Source: Alphaproteobacteria bacterium (lineage in GTDB: Bacteria > Pseudomonadota > Alphaproteobacteria > Bin65). From it: DNA of 64,000 nt. The position numbers and the translations under genes were made by a program. This document shows, in pieces, positions 51,096 to 59,791 of this stretch (position 1 is its first letter; each line of letters begins with the position of its first letter). The stretch spans positions 186,001-250,000 of the forward strand of contig JAJFFJ010000043.1 in NCBI GenBank assembly GCA_021776685.1, written 5' to 3'. The notes under the pieces are model-generated. The model worked only from the letters and a program-made list of their open reading frames with translations. It was not told where the DNA came from and ran no database searches.

Positions 51096-53417
51096 CTATT
51101 CAGCGGCGGCGCGCATCTGCTGCTTCCGCTCCCAGATGCCACGGGCGATCTTTTCGGGCGTCAGCGGCGGGTGATTGAAACGCACACCAGTGGCGTTATA
51201 GACCGCATTGCCGATGGCCGGTGCGATGACGATGGTCGGCAACTCCGCCGCGCCCTTGGCGCCCAGCGGGCCTTCCTCATCATTCGTCTCCAGCCAGGTC
51301 ATGTGAATCGGCGGCATCTCTGGCGCGGTCATCACGTGATAGTCCCGGAAGAATGGATTCTGCACGATGCCATCCTTGAGCTGCAGCTCCTCCGAGAGCG
51401 CGTAGCCGATGCCGACGGCGATGCCGCCTTCGATCTGGCCTTCCAGGCCCACGGGATTGACGACCTTGCCGACGTCCTGGGCAGACCAGATCTGCTCCAC
51501 CTTGACCTCTCCGGTCATGGTGTCGACAACCACTTCCGCCACGTGCGCCGCGTGGGAATAGGAGGCGGACATGTCGCCGTAGCGGTTTTCGTCTTCGGGT
51601 TCGCTCGGTGGCTCGTAATAGTCCGAGACCATAACCAGCTCTGCGTCTTCGCCAGCGAAATGCATCTGGCGCAGCAGGCGGTCGAGCGGCATGACCGGTT
51701 CGCCATCTTTCATCTGCACCACATGACCGCCGCGCAGGTCCAACTCGTCAGGGCTGACGTTCGATTGCCTCGATGCCGCCGCAAGGATTTGCTCGCGCGC
51801 CTTGCGAGCTGCGCGCTGGGCGGACTTGCCAGCGATATAGGTGGTGCGACTGGCGTGCACGCCCACATCCCACGGGCCCGTGGCCGTGTCGTTCATCACC
51901 AGGGTCACGTCGCGCATCGGGATGCCAAGCTCTTCGGACATGATCTGGGCAATCACAGTGTCGATACCCTGGCCGATTTCCGACGCGCCAGTGATGACCG
52001 TGACCCGGCCGTAGTCGTCCATTTTCAGCATCGTGCCGCAGCCGTCCGACTTGTGGATCTTGGCGCCGCCGGCATTGTGTAGCGATGAGGCGATGCCGAT
52101 GCCGCGCTTGAATCGCTCCGGGCTATCCCATTGGCCCAGATTGGCCTGCCACTTCTTGAGGAAGTCCGACTCCTCGGCGGCGGTAGTGATGCAGCCCTTA
52201 AGGTCGATATTGTTGAGCTTCGCGCCCTGGGGGGTCACGTCACCCTGTTCATTGGAGTTCAGCAGGCGGAAGGCGACCGGGTCCTGGTCGACGATCTCCG
52301 CCATCTGATCCATATGGGTCTCCAGTGCCCAGGTCGCCTGCACATTTCCATAGCCGCGGAAGGAGCCAGCGAAGGGATTGTTGGTATAAACCGCCCGCGC
52401 CCGATAGCTGACATTGTCCACTTTGTAGTGGGACGTGCCCGTGCGCATAGAGACGTAGGGTGTGGTCGCACCCCAGGAGGTATAGCCGCCGTTGTTAAGA
52501 CGTGAATCCACGTCGCGAAATGTCAGTTTGCCCTCAGCGGTCATGCCCGACCGAATTTTGAACTCTACGGGCTGGCGCGTGGGAGAGACGATGAACTCCT
52601 CCTCCCGGCTGTAGAGCAGCTTCACCGGTCTGCGGGTTTCCATGGCCAGAAGCACGCAGATCGGCTCATTCGGATAGACATCGAGTTTGGCACCAAAGGC
52701 GCCGCCCACCGGCGGCTGGATGATGCGGAGATCACCTGGGTGGATGCCCAGCGATGGCGCGATATCCATCTTCATGATGAACGGATATTGGGTCTGCGAA
52801 TAGAGCGTCACGCGGCCGTCGGTATCCACATCGGCAAGGCAGCAGCTCGCGCCCATGTTGCAATGGGTCACATAATGGACGTCATACTCATCTTCGAATA
52901 TGTGGACCGCCTGTGCCTCGCCCGCTTCAAGATCGCCCGCCTTGAATTCGTGCAACATCGCGATGTTGTCGGGCCGGTCTTCATGAATCACCGGCGCGCC
53001 CTCGGCCAGCGCATCTACGGTCTCGAACACCGTCGGCAGGTCTTCGTATTCGACCTCGATCAAGCGCAGCGCGGCGTCGCATATTTCCTCAGTGTCGGCG
53101 GCGACCGCGGCGATCTCATCGCGGATGCAGCGCACCTTGTCGCCTTTGAGCGGCGGGTTGTCCTTGAGAACGCCGATGCCAAACTTCGGTGTGTCAGCGG
53201 CAGTAATAACCGCATGGACACCCGGCAACGCCTTTGCCTTCGACGTATCGATGCTCAAGATGTTCGCGTGCACCCGATCGGTACGCAGCACCTTTGCGTA
53301 AAGCATGCGTGGCAGGGTCATGTCGTTGACATAGCGGACGCGGCCGGCAACTTTTTCAGGCGCATCCAGCTTGGTGACGCGTGAGCCGACGATTTCCTTT
53401 TTCTCGATGGGGTCCAT
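51096..53417 (-). CDS. Molybdenum hydroxylase large subunit (CoxL-like), set 2
   Basis: A 773-residue molybdopterin subunit. It shows PVGGAFGAKLDVYPNE (with AFGAK instead of the usual GFGGK), FAGSFRGYGNVQA, GASEIGQGIDTVIAQIM and the catalytic Glu in GAAELPTIVIAPAIGN. The CO dehydrogenase loop is absent. ATG 53417 has a GGGAGA site; the open frame to 53555 overlaps the iron-sulfur gene. Gene order FAD, FeS, Mo differs from set 1, so this is not a recent tandem duplicate. Substrate unknown, likely ring hydroxylation. Confidence 0.93.
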   Translation of the reverse strand: MDPIEKKEIVGSRVTKLDAPEKVAGRVRYVNDMTLPRMLYAKVLRTDRVHANILSIDTSKAKALPGVHAVITAADTPKFGIGVLKDNPPLKGDKVRCIRDEIAAVAADTEEICDAALRLIEVEYEDLPTVFETVDALAEGAPVIHEDRPDNIAMLHEFKAGDLEAGEAQAVHIFEDEYDVHYVTHCNMGASCCLADVDTDGRVTLYSQTQYPFIMKMDIAPSLGIHPGDLRIIQPPVGGAFGAKLDVYPNEPICVLLAMETRRPVKLLYSREEEFIVSPTRQPVEFKIRSGMTAEGKLTFRDVDSRLNNGGYTSWGATTPYVSMRTGTSHYKVDNVSYRARAVYTNNPFAGSFRGYGNVQATWALETHMDQMAEIVDQDPVAFRLLNSNEQGDVTPQGAKLNNIDLKGCITTAAEESDFLKKWQANLGQWDSPERFKRGIGIASSLHNAGGAKIHKSDGCGTMLKMDDYGRVTVITGASEIGQGIDTVIAQIMSEELGIPMRDVTLVMNDTATGPWDVGVHASRTTYIAGKSAQRAARKAREQILAAASRQSNVSPDELDLRGGHVVQMKDGEPVMPLDRLLRQMHFAGEDAELVMVSDYYEPPSEPEDENRYGDMSASYSHAAHVAEVVVDTMTGEVKVEQIWSAQDVGKVVNPVGLEGQIEGGIAVGIGYALSEELQLKDGIVQNPFFRDYHVMTAPEMPPIHMTWLETNDEEGPLGAKGAAELPTIVIAPAIGNAVYNATGVRFNHPPLTPEKIARGIWERKQQMRAAAE

Positions 53418-53427
53418 TCTGGTCTCC

Positions 53428-53925
53428 CTATTCCGCCGCTTCGGCGGTCTTTGTGGCGGCGTCCCGGGACACCTCCATGACGGCGGCGACGATCTTGCTG
53501 TAGCCGGTGCAGCGGCAGGTATTTCCTTCCAGGCCGCGGCGCACCTCGGCGTCACTCATCTCAGGTTGCTGTTCGAGCAGATGGGTCGCCTGCATGACCA
53601 TGCCCGGCGTACAGAAACCGCATTGCACCGCGCCATGGCGCACAAAGGCGTCCTGAACCTTCGAAAGACCATCTCCCTCCCACAGGCCCTCGACGGTGCG
53701 CACGATGCGGCCGTCCAGATCCGGCGCCGGCATCAGGCAGGCGTTGACCGAGATATCATCGACTATGATTGTACAGGCCCCGCATTCACCTTCACCGCAG
53801 GCGAGCTTGGCGCCGGCATGATCAAGGCGGTCCCGCAACGTAGTCAGTGCCGAATCGTGGACAGCCACAGCAAGCGATGTGGTGTGGCCGTTCAGGGTAA
53901 AAGTGACATCAACCATCGCGGACAT
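53428..53925 (-). CDS. Molybdenum hydroxylase [2Fe-2S] subunit (CoxS-like), set 2
   Basis: A 165-residue subunit with ligands CGEGECGACT and CLMPAP for the first cluster and CGFCTPGM plus CRCTGY for the second. AGGAG lies eight bases before ATG 53925, which also overlaps the end of the FAD-subunit gene by 17 bases, so longer frames upstream are rejected. Ten bases separate it from the large subunit gene. Electron-transfer subunit of set 2. Confidence 0.93.
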   Translation of the reverse strand: MSAMVDVTFTLNGHTTSLAVAVHDSALTTLRDRLDHAGAKLACGEGECGACTIIVDDISVNACLMPAPDLDGRIVRTVEGLWEGDGLSKVQDAFVRHGAVQCGFCTPGMVMQATHLLEQQPEMSDAEVRRGLEGNTCRCTGYSKIVAAVMEVSRDAATKTAEAAE

Positions 53926-54796
53926 GGCGAAGCTCCTGTTCCAGGTAGGTGCGGGCGAGGTGGCGGCGATACCACTCGGACGCCCGGTGGTCGGCAATCG
54001 GTGAGATCTCGCCATCCATGGTTTCAAGCGCCCGGGCGATCAGTTCATCGTCCAGGGGCTTGCCGTCGATCAGCGCTTCAGTCTGTGTGCAGCGGATAGG
54101 CGTGGGCGCGACCGCGCCAAAGGCGATCCGCGGGTTGGTTAGCTTGCCGCCGGCTGCTTCGCCGGTGATCGCCATAGAGACACGCGCAATTTCAAGCGCC
54201 GGGCGGGGGCCGGACTTGCAGAAACCGGCATATCGACCGGGTTGTATAGGAACGATGACCGCAGCTACCAATTCATTGGATTCTCGAACGGAACGGCCCG
54301 GCCCGGTGAAGAACTCACTGAGCGTCACCTCCCGGGTAGAGATTGCACCGCCTTCCTCGCGGGCCAGTTCTACGGCAGCGTCCGCACATAGGAGCGGCGG
54401 CATCATGTCGGCGGCAGGGGAGGCGTTGGCCACGTTCCCGCCGATGGTCGCCGCATTTCTTATTTGAACGCTGGCAAACCGATCCGCCGCAATGGCTAGG
54501 ATGGGTGCAGCGTCTTTCAGCCGGCCGTCTCCAAGGATTTCGGTCATTGTAACAAGGGCGCCGATACGAATGCGGCCGTCGGCCGCTGCGATGCCTTTCA
54601 GCTCTGGCACGTTCTTGATGTTGACCAACCTGTCGCCGGCCACTGCACCTGGAAGCTCTTTCTGCACCCAGAGGTCAGTCCCGCCGGCGACGGGCGTGCC
54701 TTGGCCATCGGCCAATGCGGCCACGGCTGCCGACAGGTCGGTGGCGTTGACATACTCCTCGAACTGGGGCGCGGCCTGAAATTGTGGGAGCGCCAT
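53909..54796 (-). CDS. Molybdenum hydroxylase FAD subunit (CoxM-like), set 2
   Basis: A 295-residue flavin subunit with the FAD motifs PVAGGTDLWVQKEL and TIGGNVANASPAADMMP. AAAGGA site precedes ATG 54796. First gene of set 2 on the minus strand, followed by overlapping FeS and then Mo subunits. A 114-base gap with a stem-loop separates it from the mutase gene upstream on the transcript. Confidence 0.92.
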   Translation of the reverse strand: MALPQFQAAPQFEEYVNATDLSAAVAALADGQGTPVAGGTDLWVQKELPGAVAGDRLVNIKNVPELKGIAAADGRIRIGALVTMTEILGDGRLKDAAPILAIAADRFASVQIRNAATIGGNVANASPAADMMPPLLCADAAVELAREEGGAISTREVTLSEFFTGPGRSVRESNELVAAVIVPIQPGRYAGFCKSGPRPALEIARVSMAITGEAAGGKLTNPRIAFGAVAPTPIRCTQTEALIDGKPLDDELIARALETMDGEISPIADHRASEWYRRHLARTYLEQELRHVRDG

Positions 54797-54824
54797 GGGT
54801 CTGTCCTTTCGGTTTACCCGGATT

Positions 54825-54859
54825 CCGGGCCTGGTCCTGTTGTCCGGTCGCCGGCCCGG
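54825..54859 (-). terminator. Possible stem-loop between mutase and hydroxylase genes
   Basis: CCGGGCC (54825-54831) and GGCCCGG (54853-54859) are a perfect seven-base inverted repeat around a 21-base loop; CCCGGATT also repeats directly nearby. It lies in the gap between the mutase and FAD-subunit genes. No T-run follows on the minus strand, so it could be partial termination or mRNA processing. Confidence 0.35.
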
Positions 54860-54910
54860 ATTAACCCCGAGCCTGGATGGTGTCCCTCACTCCTGTTCTA
54901 CTAGCCGCCA

Positions 54911-56536
54911 CTAGAAGCGGATGGGTTCCTCGAAACGGCCGTAAACCGACTCCAGTTCATGCCTGATTTCGCCCACGGTGGCGTAGGCAGTAACTGCTTC
55001 CATGATCGCCGGCATTGTGTTGGTGCCGTCAACCGCGGCCTGTTTCACCTTCGTCAGAGCTGAAGATACTGCGGATTGATCGCGGCTCGCCTTGATCTCA
55101 TTCAAGCGGCGAACCTGTTCTTCCGTATCCTTGACGTTGTACGGGTGCATCTCAACCTGCGGGTCTTCTTCTTCAACTTCATGGCAGTTGACGCCGATTT
55201 TACGAACTTCGCCGGATTCCAGGTCGCGCTGATGCTGGTAGGCCTGGCGCGATACGTGCGACTGGAGTTCGCCCTCGGCGATCATCTTGACGATACCGCC
55301 CTTTTCCTCGATCTCGTCCATGATCCTGACCATTTCCTCTTCCATCTCATTGGTCAGGGTCTCTACATAGTAGGAGCCGGCAAGCGGATCGACGGTGTCG
55401 GTCAGACCCATCTCCTCGATCAGAAGCTGCATCGTACGGATCGAAATTTGTTGCGCGTGGGGCGAGGGGATGGTGTAGGCCTCGTCGTAGCAACACAGCG
55501 CGATGGTTTGGGCGCCGGAAAGCGCGCAACCAAGCGCATAATAGGCGCCGCGCATGATGTTGTTCTCGGGCTGCTCGATGGTCAGCCCCGCGCCGCCGCC
55601 GCCGGCGATCATGCGCAGCCACATGGATTTCGGATCCTTGGCGCCATACTTGTTTTTGACGATCTTGGCCCATAGGCGCCGGCCAGCGCGGAATTTACAG
55701 ATCTGCTCGAAGAACTGGCCAAAAATGTTGTAGTTGAACGACATCCGGTAGGCGAAATCATCGATGTCGAGGCCGCGTTTCAAAACCTCGTCGAAATAGG
55801 CGCTGGCGATTGCAAACCCGTAGGCCATCTCCTCGGTAGGCGTCGCGCCGGATTCGCGAATGTGATAGCCGCAGACTGACACCGGTGAATAGAACGGAGC
55901 GTGCTCGGCGCAATACTCCATGGTGTCGGCCACGAGTTTCACGGACGGCTCTACTGGATAGATCCAGGTGCCGCGCCCAACGAATTCCTTGAGGATGTCG
56001 TTCTGGCAGGTGCCGCGTAGCTTCGTCGTATCAAACCCACGCTTTTCCGCCATCGCCAGATACATGGCGATCATCGTCGACGCTGAGCCGTTGATGGTCA
56101 GCGACACCGTGATGTTCTGGATGTCGATGCCGTCGAAGGCCACTTCCATGTCCTTCAGGGTATCGATGGCCATGCCAACCCGTCCGACTTCGCCCGCAGC
56201 CAGGGGGTCGTCGCTGTCATGTCCGCATTGGGTCGGCAGGTCAAAGGCGACATTCAGGCCGGTGTTGCCGGTCTCGATCAGATATTTGAAGCGCTCGTTG
56301 GTGTCGGCTGCGTTGGCGAAGCCGGTATACTGCCGCATCGTCCAGGGGCGCTTGCGGTACATCATGTCGTGAATGCCACGGGTGAAGGGGAACTGCCCTG
56401 GCATTCCCACCCCATCGGGCACGCCCGGCTCCTCGATGCGCGACGCAGCGACATCTTCCGCCGTATAAATCGGCTTGATGGCGATCCCAGATTCGTTGCG
56501 GATCTCTGGGATGTCGAACTTACGCTGTTCGTTCAT
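54911..56536 (-). CDS. Acyl-CoA mutase large subunit (methylmalonyl-CoA mutase family), split type
   Basis: A 541-residue TIM-barrel subunit of an adenosylcobalamin-dependent carbon-skeleton mutase; the B12-binding domain is on a separate gene that overlaps it. Typical sequence RPWTMRQYTGF gives Tyr70 and QNDILKEFVGR gives Arg188, the two residues that mark methylmalonyl-CoA mutase as opposed to isobutyryl-, ethylmalonyl- or 2-hydroxyisobutyryl-CoA mutase. His225 in GYHIRESG is kept. However the region CCYDEAYTIPSPHAQQ differs from classical mutases, so substrate may differ. GGGAGA site before ATG 56536. In an operon with ACAD and HyuAB. Confidence 0.9.
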   Translation of the reverse strand: MNEQRKFDIPEIRNESGIAIKPIYTAEDVAASRIEEPGVPDGVGMPGQFPFTRGIHDMMYRKRPWTMRQYTGFANAADTNERFKYLIETGNTGLNVAFDLPTQCGHDSDDPLAAGEVGRVGMAIDTLKDMEVAFDGIDIQNITVSLTINGSASTMIAMYLAMAEKRGFDTTKLRGTCQNDILKEFVGRGTWIYPVEPSVKLVADTMEYCAEHAPFYSPVSVCGYHIRESGATPTEEMAYGFAIASAYFDEVLKRGLDIDDFAYRMSFNYNIFGQFFEQICKFRAGRRLWAKIVKNKYGAKDPKSMWLRMIAGGGGAGLTIEQPENNIMRGAYYALGCALSGAQTIALCCYDEAYTIPSPHAQQISIRTMQLLIEEMGLTDTVDPLAGSYYVETLTNEMEEEMVRIMDEIEEKGGIVKMIAEGELQSHVSRQAYQHQRDLESGEVRKIGVNCHEVEEEDPQVEMHPYNVKDTEEQVRRLNEIKASRDQSAVSSALTKVKQAAVDGTNTMPAIMEAVTAYATVGEIRHELESVYGRFEEPIRF

Positions 56537-56939
56537 CAACTTTCTCCCGGATAAATGAGACAATGTCGTCCAGTTTGCTGCCCGTGCGGAAAATGCCGTC
56601 GACGCCGATCTCTTTCAGCGCCTCGATGTCTTCCTTGGGAATGTTGCCGCCCACTAGCCAGGCCTTCTGGGACAATTGGTATTCCTCAATCTTCTGTTTC
56701 ATCGCCTGACACAGCGGAATGTGGCTGCCGGACAGGATCGAGAGCGCGATCACGTCCGCATCAGTATCCCGCGCCGCCTGGGCAATCTCGTCCGGCGACT
56801 TGCGCAGACCGGTGTAGGTAACGTCGAAGCCAGCATCGATCAGCGCGCGTGCGACCACCTTGACGCCCACATCGTGGCCATCGAGCCCGGGCTTGCCAAT
56901 TAGTACCTTGATCTTCTCGTTATTTTTTTCTTCCGGCAC
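56520..56939 (-). CDS. Acyl-CoA mutase small subunit, B12-binding domain
   Basis: A 139-residue cobalamin-binding protein. The sequence GLDGHDVGVKVV contains the DxHxxG motif whose His replaces the lower base of B12, followed by LSILSGSH and VGGNIP (the SxL and GG motifs). It supplies the cofactor to the large subunit, whose gene it overlaps by 17 bases on the same strand, with translation probably coupled. Order small then large subunit. Upstream neighbour is the acyl-CoA dehydrogenase gene, 17 bases away. Confidence 0.94.
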   Translation of the reverse strand: MPEEKNNEKIKVLIGKPGLDGHDVGVKVVARALIDAGFDVTYTGLRKSPDEIAQAARDTDADVIALSILSGSHIPLCQAMKQKIEEYQLSQKAWLVGGNIPKEDIEALKEIGVDGIFRTGSKLDDIVSFIREKVDERTA

Positions 56940-56956
56940 CTGTGTCTCCTCCCGCC

Positions 56957-58102
56957 TCAGTTGACGCCGGCCGCCGTGGCCATGCCCTTGGCGATGATCA
57001 ATTTCAGAATCTCGCTGGTGCCGCCGCCGATCAGCGTGAAACGTACATCGCGCAGATAGCGTTGCGCCGGATATTCCATCGCATAGCCGTAGGACGCCAT
57101 CACTCGGGCAGCCTGATCGCAGATGTCCGCCGCGCTTTCACTGGCGAACAGCTTGGCCATCGCCGATTCCGTATGATGCGGCCGCCCCTGATCCACCAGC
57201 CAGGCGGCGTAGTGCATGTAGCGGGTGGCGACGTCCAGTTGCGTGCCCATATCGGCGAGCTTGAGTTGGATCGCTTGAAATCGATTGATCGGCTTGCCGA
57301 ACTGCTTGCGTTCGGATGCATACTGCACGGCAGTGTCTACAGCCGCCTGGGCAATGCCGATGGCCATGGCTGCGGTGATCACGCGGATCTGGGCGAGCAG
57401 GGTGCGCAGGTGCTGTTCGCCTTCGCCTTCAGGGCACAGGCGATGGCTCTCAGGGACGATGCAGTCGTTGAACGCCACTTCCGATGTGGGTAAGGCCCAG
57501 ACGCCCATCTTCTCGATAGAGCGGCCGATGTTGAGTCCTTCGAAGTCCTTTTCCACCAGGAAGATGGTCAAGCCACGTTCCGGCCCCGCCTTGGCGAAGA
57601 CCGTGAAAAAGTCGGCAACAGGGGCCGACGTGATCCACATCTTCTGGCCGTTGATCTTGTAGCCGCTGTTGGTGCGTTCGGCGTAGGTGGAGATGCTGTT
57701 AAGATCGCTGCCCGAATCCGGCTCGGTCATGCAGATGCCGCCGATCAGCTTGCCTTCCAGCGCCGGGGCGAACAGCCGTTCCTTGATGTCGTCGTTGCCC
57801 AATGCCCAAAGGAAATTGGTGCCCATAAGCGACTGCATGGTAGCGACACCCGCGACGCTCGCCGAGCCACGGGCAATTTCCGTCACCGCCAGGCAGAGGG
57901 ACAGCAGGTCGAGGCCGGTTCCGCCGGCCTCCTCGGGATAGCGCATGCCGAAGAAGCCGAGTTCGCCCAGCTGCTCGAACAGCTTTTGCGGAAATGCGTG
58001 GGCCTCATCAAGTGCTTCCGCCTGGGGCGCGATCTGCTCGTCGGAGAAGCGGGCGAACGTCTCCTGGACCACGCGTTGGTCCTCTGTCAGGTCAAAATTC
58101 AT
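56957..58102 (-). CDS. Acyl-CoA dehydrogenase, possibly atypical catalytic base
   Basis: A 381-residue flavoprotein dehydrogenase: MTEPDSGSDL and WITSAPVADFF in the FAD region, ERKQFGKPI in the C-terminal helices. At the position where MCAD-type enzymes have the catalytic Glu (YEGT) this protein reads IGGGTSEI, so Gly360 replaces Glu. The alternative place used by isovaleryl- and long-chain enzymes reads AQIRVIT, with no acid visible in a hand alignment. It may use another residue, or a different reaction. Six bases separate it from hyuB upstream. Confidence 0.88.
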   Translation of the reverse strand: MNFDLTEDQRVVQETFARFSDEQIAPQAEALDEAHAFPQKLFEQLGELGFFGMRYPEEAGGTGLDLLSLCLAVTEIARGSASVAGVATMQSLMGTNFLWALGNDDIKERLFAPALEGKLIGGICMTEPDSGSDLNSISTYAERTNSGYKINGQKMWITSAPVADFFTVFAKAGPERGLTIFLVEKDFEGLNIGRSIEKMGVWALPTSEVAFNDCIVPESHRLCPEGEGEQHLRTLLAQIRVITAAMAIGIAQAAVDTAVQYASERKQFGKPINRFQAIQLKLADMGTQLDVATRYMHYAAWLVDQGRPHHTESAMAKLFASESAADICDQAARVMASYGYAMEYPAQRYLRDVRFTLIGGGTSEILKLIIAKGMATAAGVN

Positions 58103-58108
58103 GGGCGC

Positions 58109-59791
58109 CTAGTCGTCCAGACCGTAAATGGTTTGGGCGGTCTCCTTCGAGATAAGTTCGTTGCGCAGCTCATCACGCACTTTCTCCTGGTCCCGTTTTT
58201 TTGGGTCGCCAAGTCCGCCTCCGCCGCCTGCTTCCTGATAGTAGAGAGTGCCTTTAGGCACGCCTGTAATCAGGTCCTTGTTTAGCGGGATCATTTCTTC
58301 GCCGTCCGGTTTGGTCAGCTTGATGATGTTCAAGGTCCCCTTGCCGCCGCCGAAGAGGCCAAAGGCAGGCTCGAAATCGCCGTCGCCAAAGGTGACGAGT
58401 TGCGTGTCCTCGGAACCGATCCGATACTTGGTGACTGTACCGATGCCGCCGCGCCATTGGCCGGGACCGGCGGAGTCGGTGAGATATTCGTGCTGGATCA
58501 GCGTGTGTGGAGTCTGTTGCTCGAACATCTCGTAGTCCTGATCAAGCACGCCACCCGAGGCGTCGATCATGCCAATATGGTCGTAGCCGTCGGTGCCCTG
58601 CATGGCGCCCGCGCCGCCCTTCATGCCCATGAAGAAGATGTCGACATAGTCGTCATCCTTCTCCTCGTCCCGACCAGTGGTGAGCGAGGAGAGCAGGTTG
58701 TTCCAGCCGGCCGTCACCCGATCCGGGATCACGGGGCCGAGCGCGCGCTGAATCGCGTCCGCGTTCGGCGGGCAGAGGTGGTTGCCGAATGTGGTCGCCG
58801 CCGGATAGCCGGCATTCAGGATGGTGCCCTCCGGTATGATGATTTCGAGCGGTTCGAGCATGCCCTCATTGTGTGGGATATCCGGATTGACCATCTGCAG
58901 GAAGGTCAGTGCCGTCGCCGAGGCACTGGAAGTATACGTGCCATTGACGAAGCCGTTGGTGCGCCCGTCGGTCTTCGAATAATCGAAGCTGATTGCATCG
59001 TCCGTCACCGCGATATCCACGCGGATGGTGTATTTCGAGCCGATGTTCTTACCGTCGTAGTAGACGTAGCCTTCGCCGGAATAGTTGCCGTTGGGAATCT
59101 TGGCAATCTCCGCCTGCATCATTTTCTTGGTCGCGTCGAACAGCGCCAGTTTGTGCGGCTCAAAGACTTCCATGCCGTATTTTTCCAGCAGAGTGACCAC
59201 GCGTCGGGCGCCGATATTGGTGGCGCCCATCTGAGCCCGCATGTCTTCGGCGACAATGTCGAAGCGGATGTTGGCAAAGATCAAGTCCCACACATCCTTG
59301 CGGAAGGTGCCACCGTCATAAACCTTGACCGGCGGGATGCGGAGGCCCTCCTGCCACACCTCGGTGGCATTGGGATTGTAGCCGCCGGCGACATTGCCGC
59401 CGATGTCGGCCTGGTGGCCCTTGACCGCGGTCCACGCCACCAGCTTGTCCTCGAAGAAGATCGGCCGGAATACGGCGACATCGTTGTTCTGGTTGCCCAT
59501 GGAGAAGACGTCGTTGTGGAAGATGACGTCGCCAGGCTTAAAGTCGCCCTCGAAATATTTGATGATGTATTTGCACACCGGTGCCAGCGAGAAAGCCAGG
59601 ATCGGCAGGTTCTCGGTCTGCTCCAGCATGTTGCCTTCGCCATCGTAGAGGCCGGTGACGAAATCTTTGGCCTCGCAGAGGATTGGCGAGCGCGCTGTCT
59701 GCTCCACCGAGATGCTCATCTCGTCGGTGATCGATTTGAAGGCGCGGGCGAAAACCGACAGCAGGATCTGATCGATTTCTATTTTGCTCAT
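58109..59791 (-). CDS. hyuB: HyuB/N-methylhydantoinase B-family subunit
   Basis: A 560-residue protein with FVTGLYDGEGNMLEQTENLP, VIFHNDVFSMGNQNNDVAVF and GGGGLGDPKKRD near the C terminus. These segments mark the HyuB family that works with HyuA in ATP-dependent opening of 5-membered rings (hydantoins, 5-oxoproline) or in carboxylation of ketones. Its ATG (59791) overlaps the hyuA stop as TGATG. Which of the two reactions applies is unknown; the B12 mutase and ACAD downstream suggest degradation of a ring to an acyl-CoA. Confidence 0.9.
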   Translation of the reverse strand: MSKIEIDQILLSVFARAFKSITDEMSISVEQTARSPILCEAKDFVTGLYDGEGNMLEQTENLPILAFSLAPVCKYIIKYFEGDFKPGDVIFHNDVFSMGNQNNDVAVFRPIFFEDKLVAWTAVKGHQADIGGNVAGGYNPNATEVWQEGLRIPPVKVYDGGTFRKDVWDLIFANIRFDIVAEDMRAQMGATNIGARRVVTLLEKYGMEVFEPHKLALFDATKKMMQAEIAKIPNGNYSGEGYVYYDGKNIGSKYTIRVDIAVTDDAISFDYSKTDGRTNGFVNGTYTSSASATALTFLQMVNPDIPHNEGMLEPLEIIIPEGTILNAGYPAATTFGNHLCPPNADAIQRALGPVIPDRVTAGWNNLLSSLTTGRDEEKDDDYVDIFFMGMKGGAGAMQGTDGYDHIGMIDASGGVLDQDYEMFEQQTPHTLIQHEYLTDSAGPGQWRGGIGTVTKYRIGSEDTQLVTFGDGDFEPAFGLFGGGKGTLNIIKLTKPDGEEMIPLNKDLITGVPKGTLYYQEAGGGGGLGDPKKRDQEKVRDELRNELISKETAQTIYGLDD

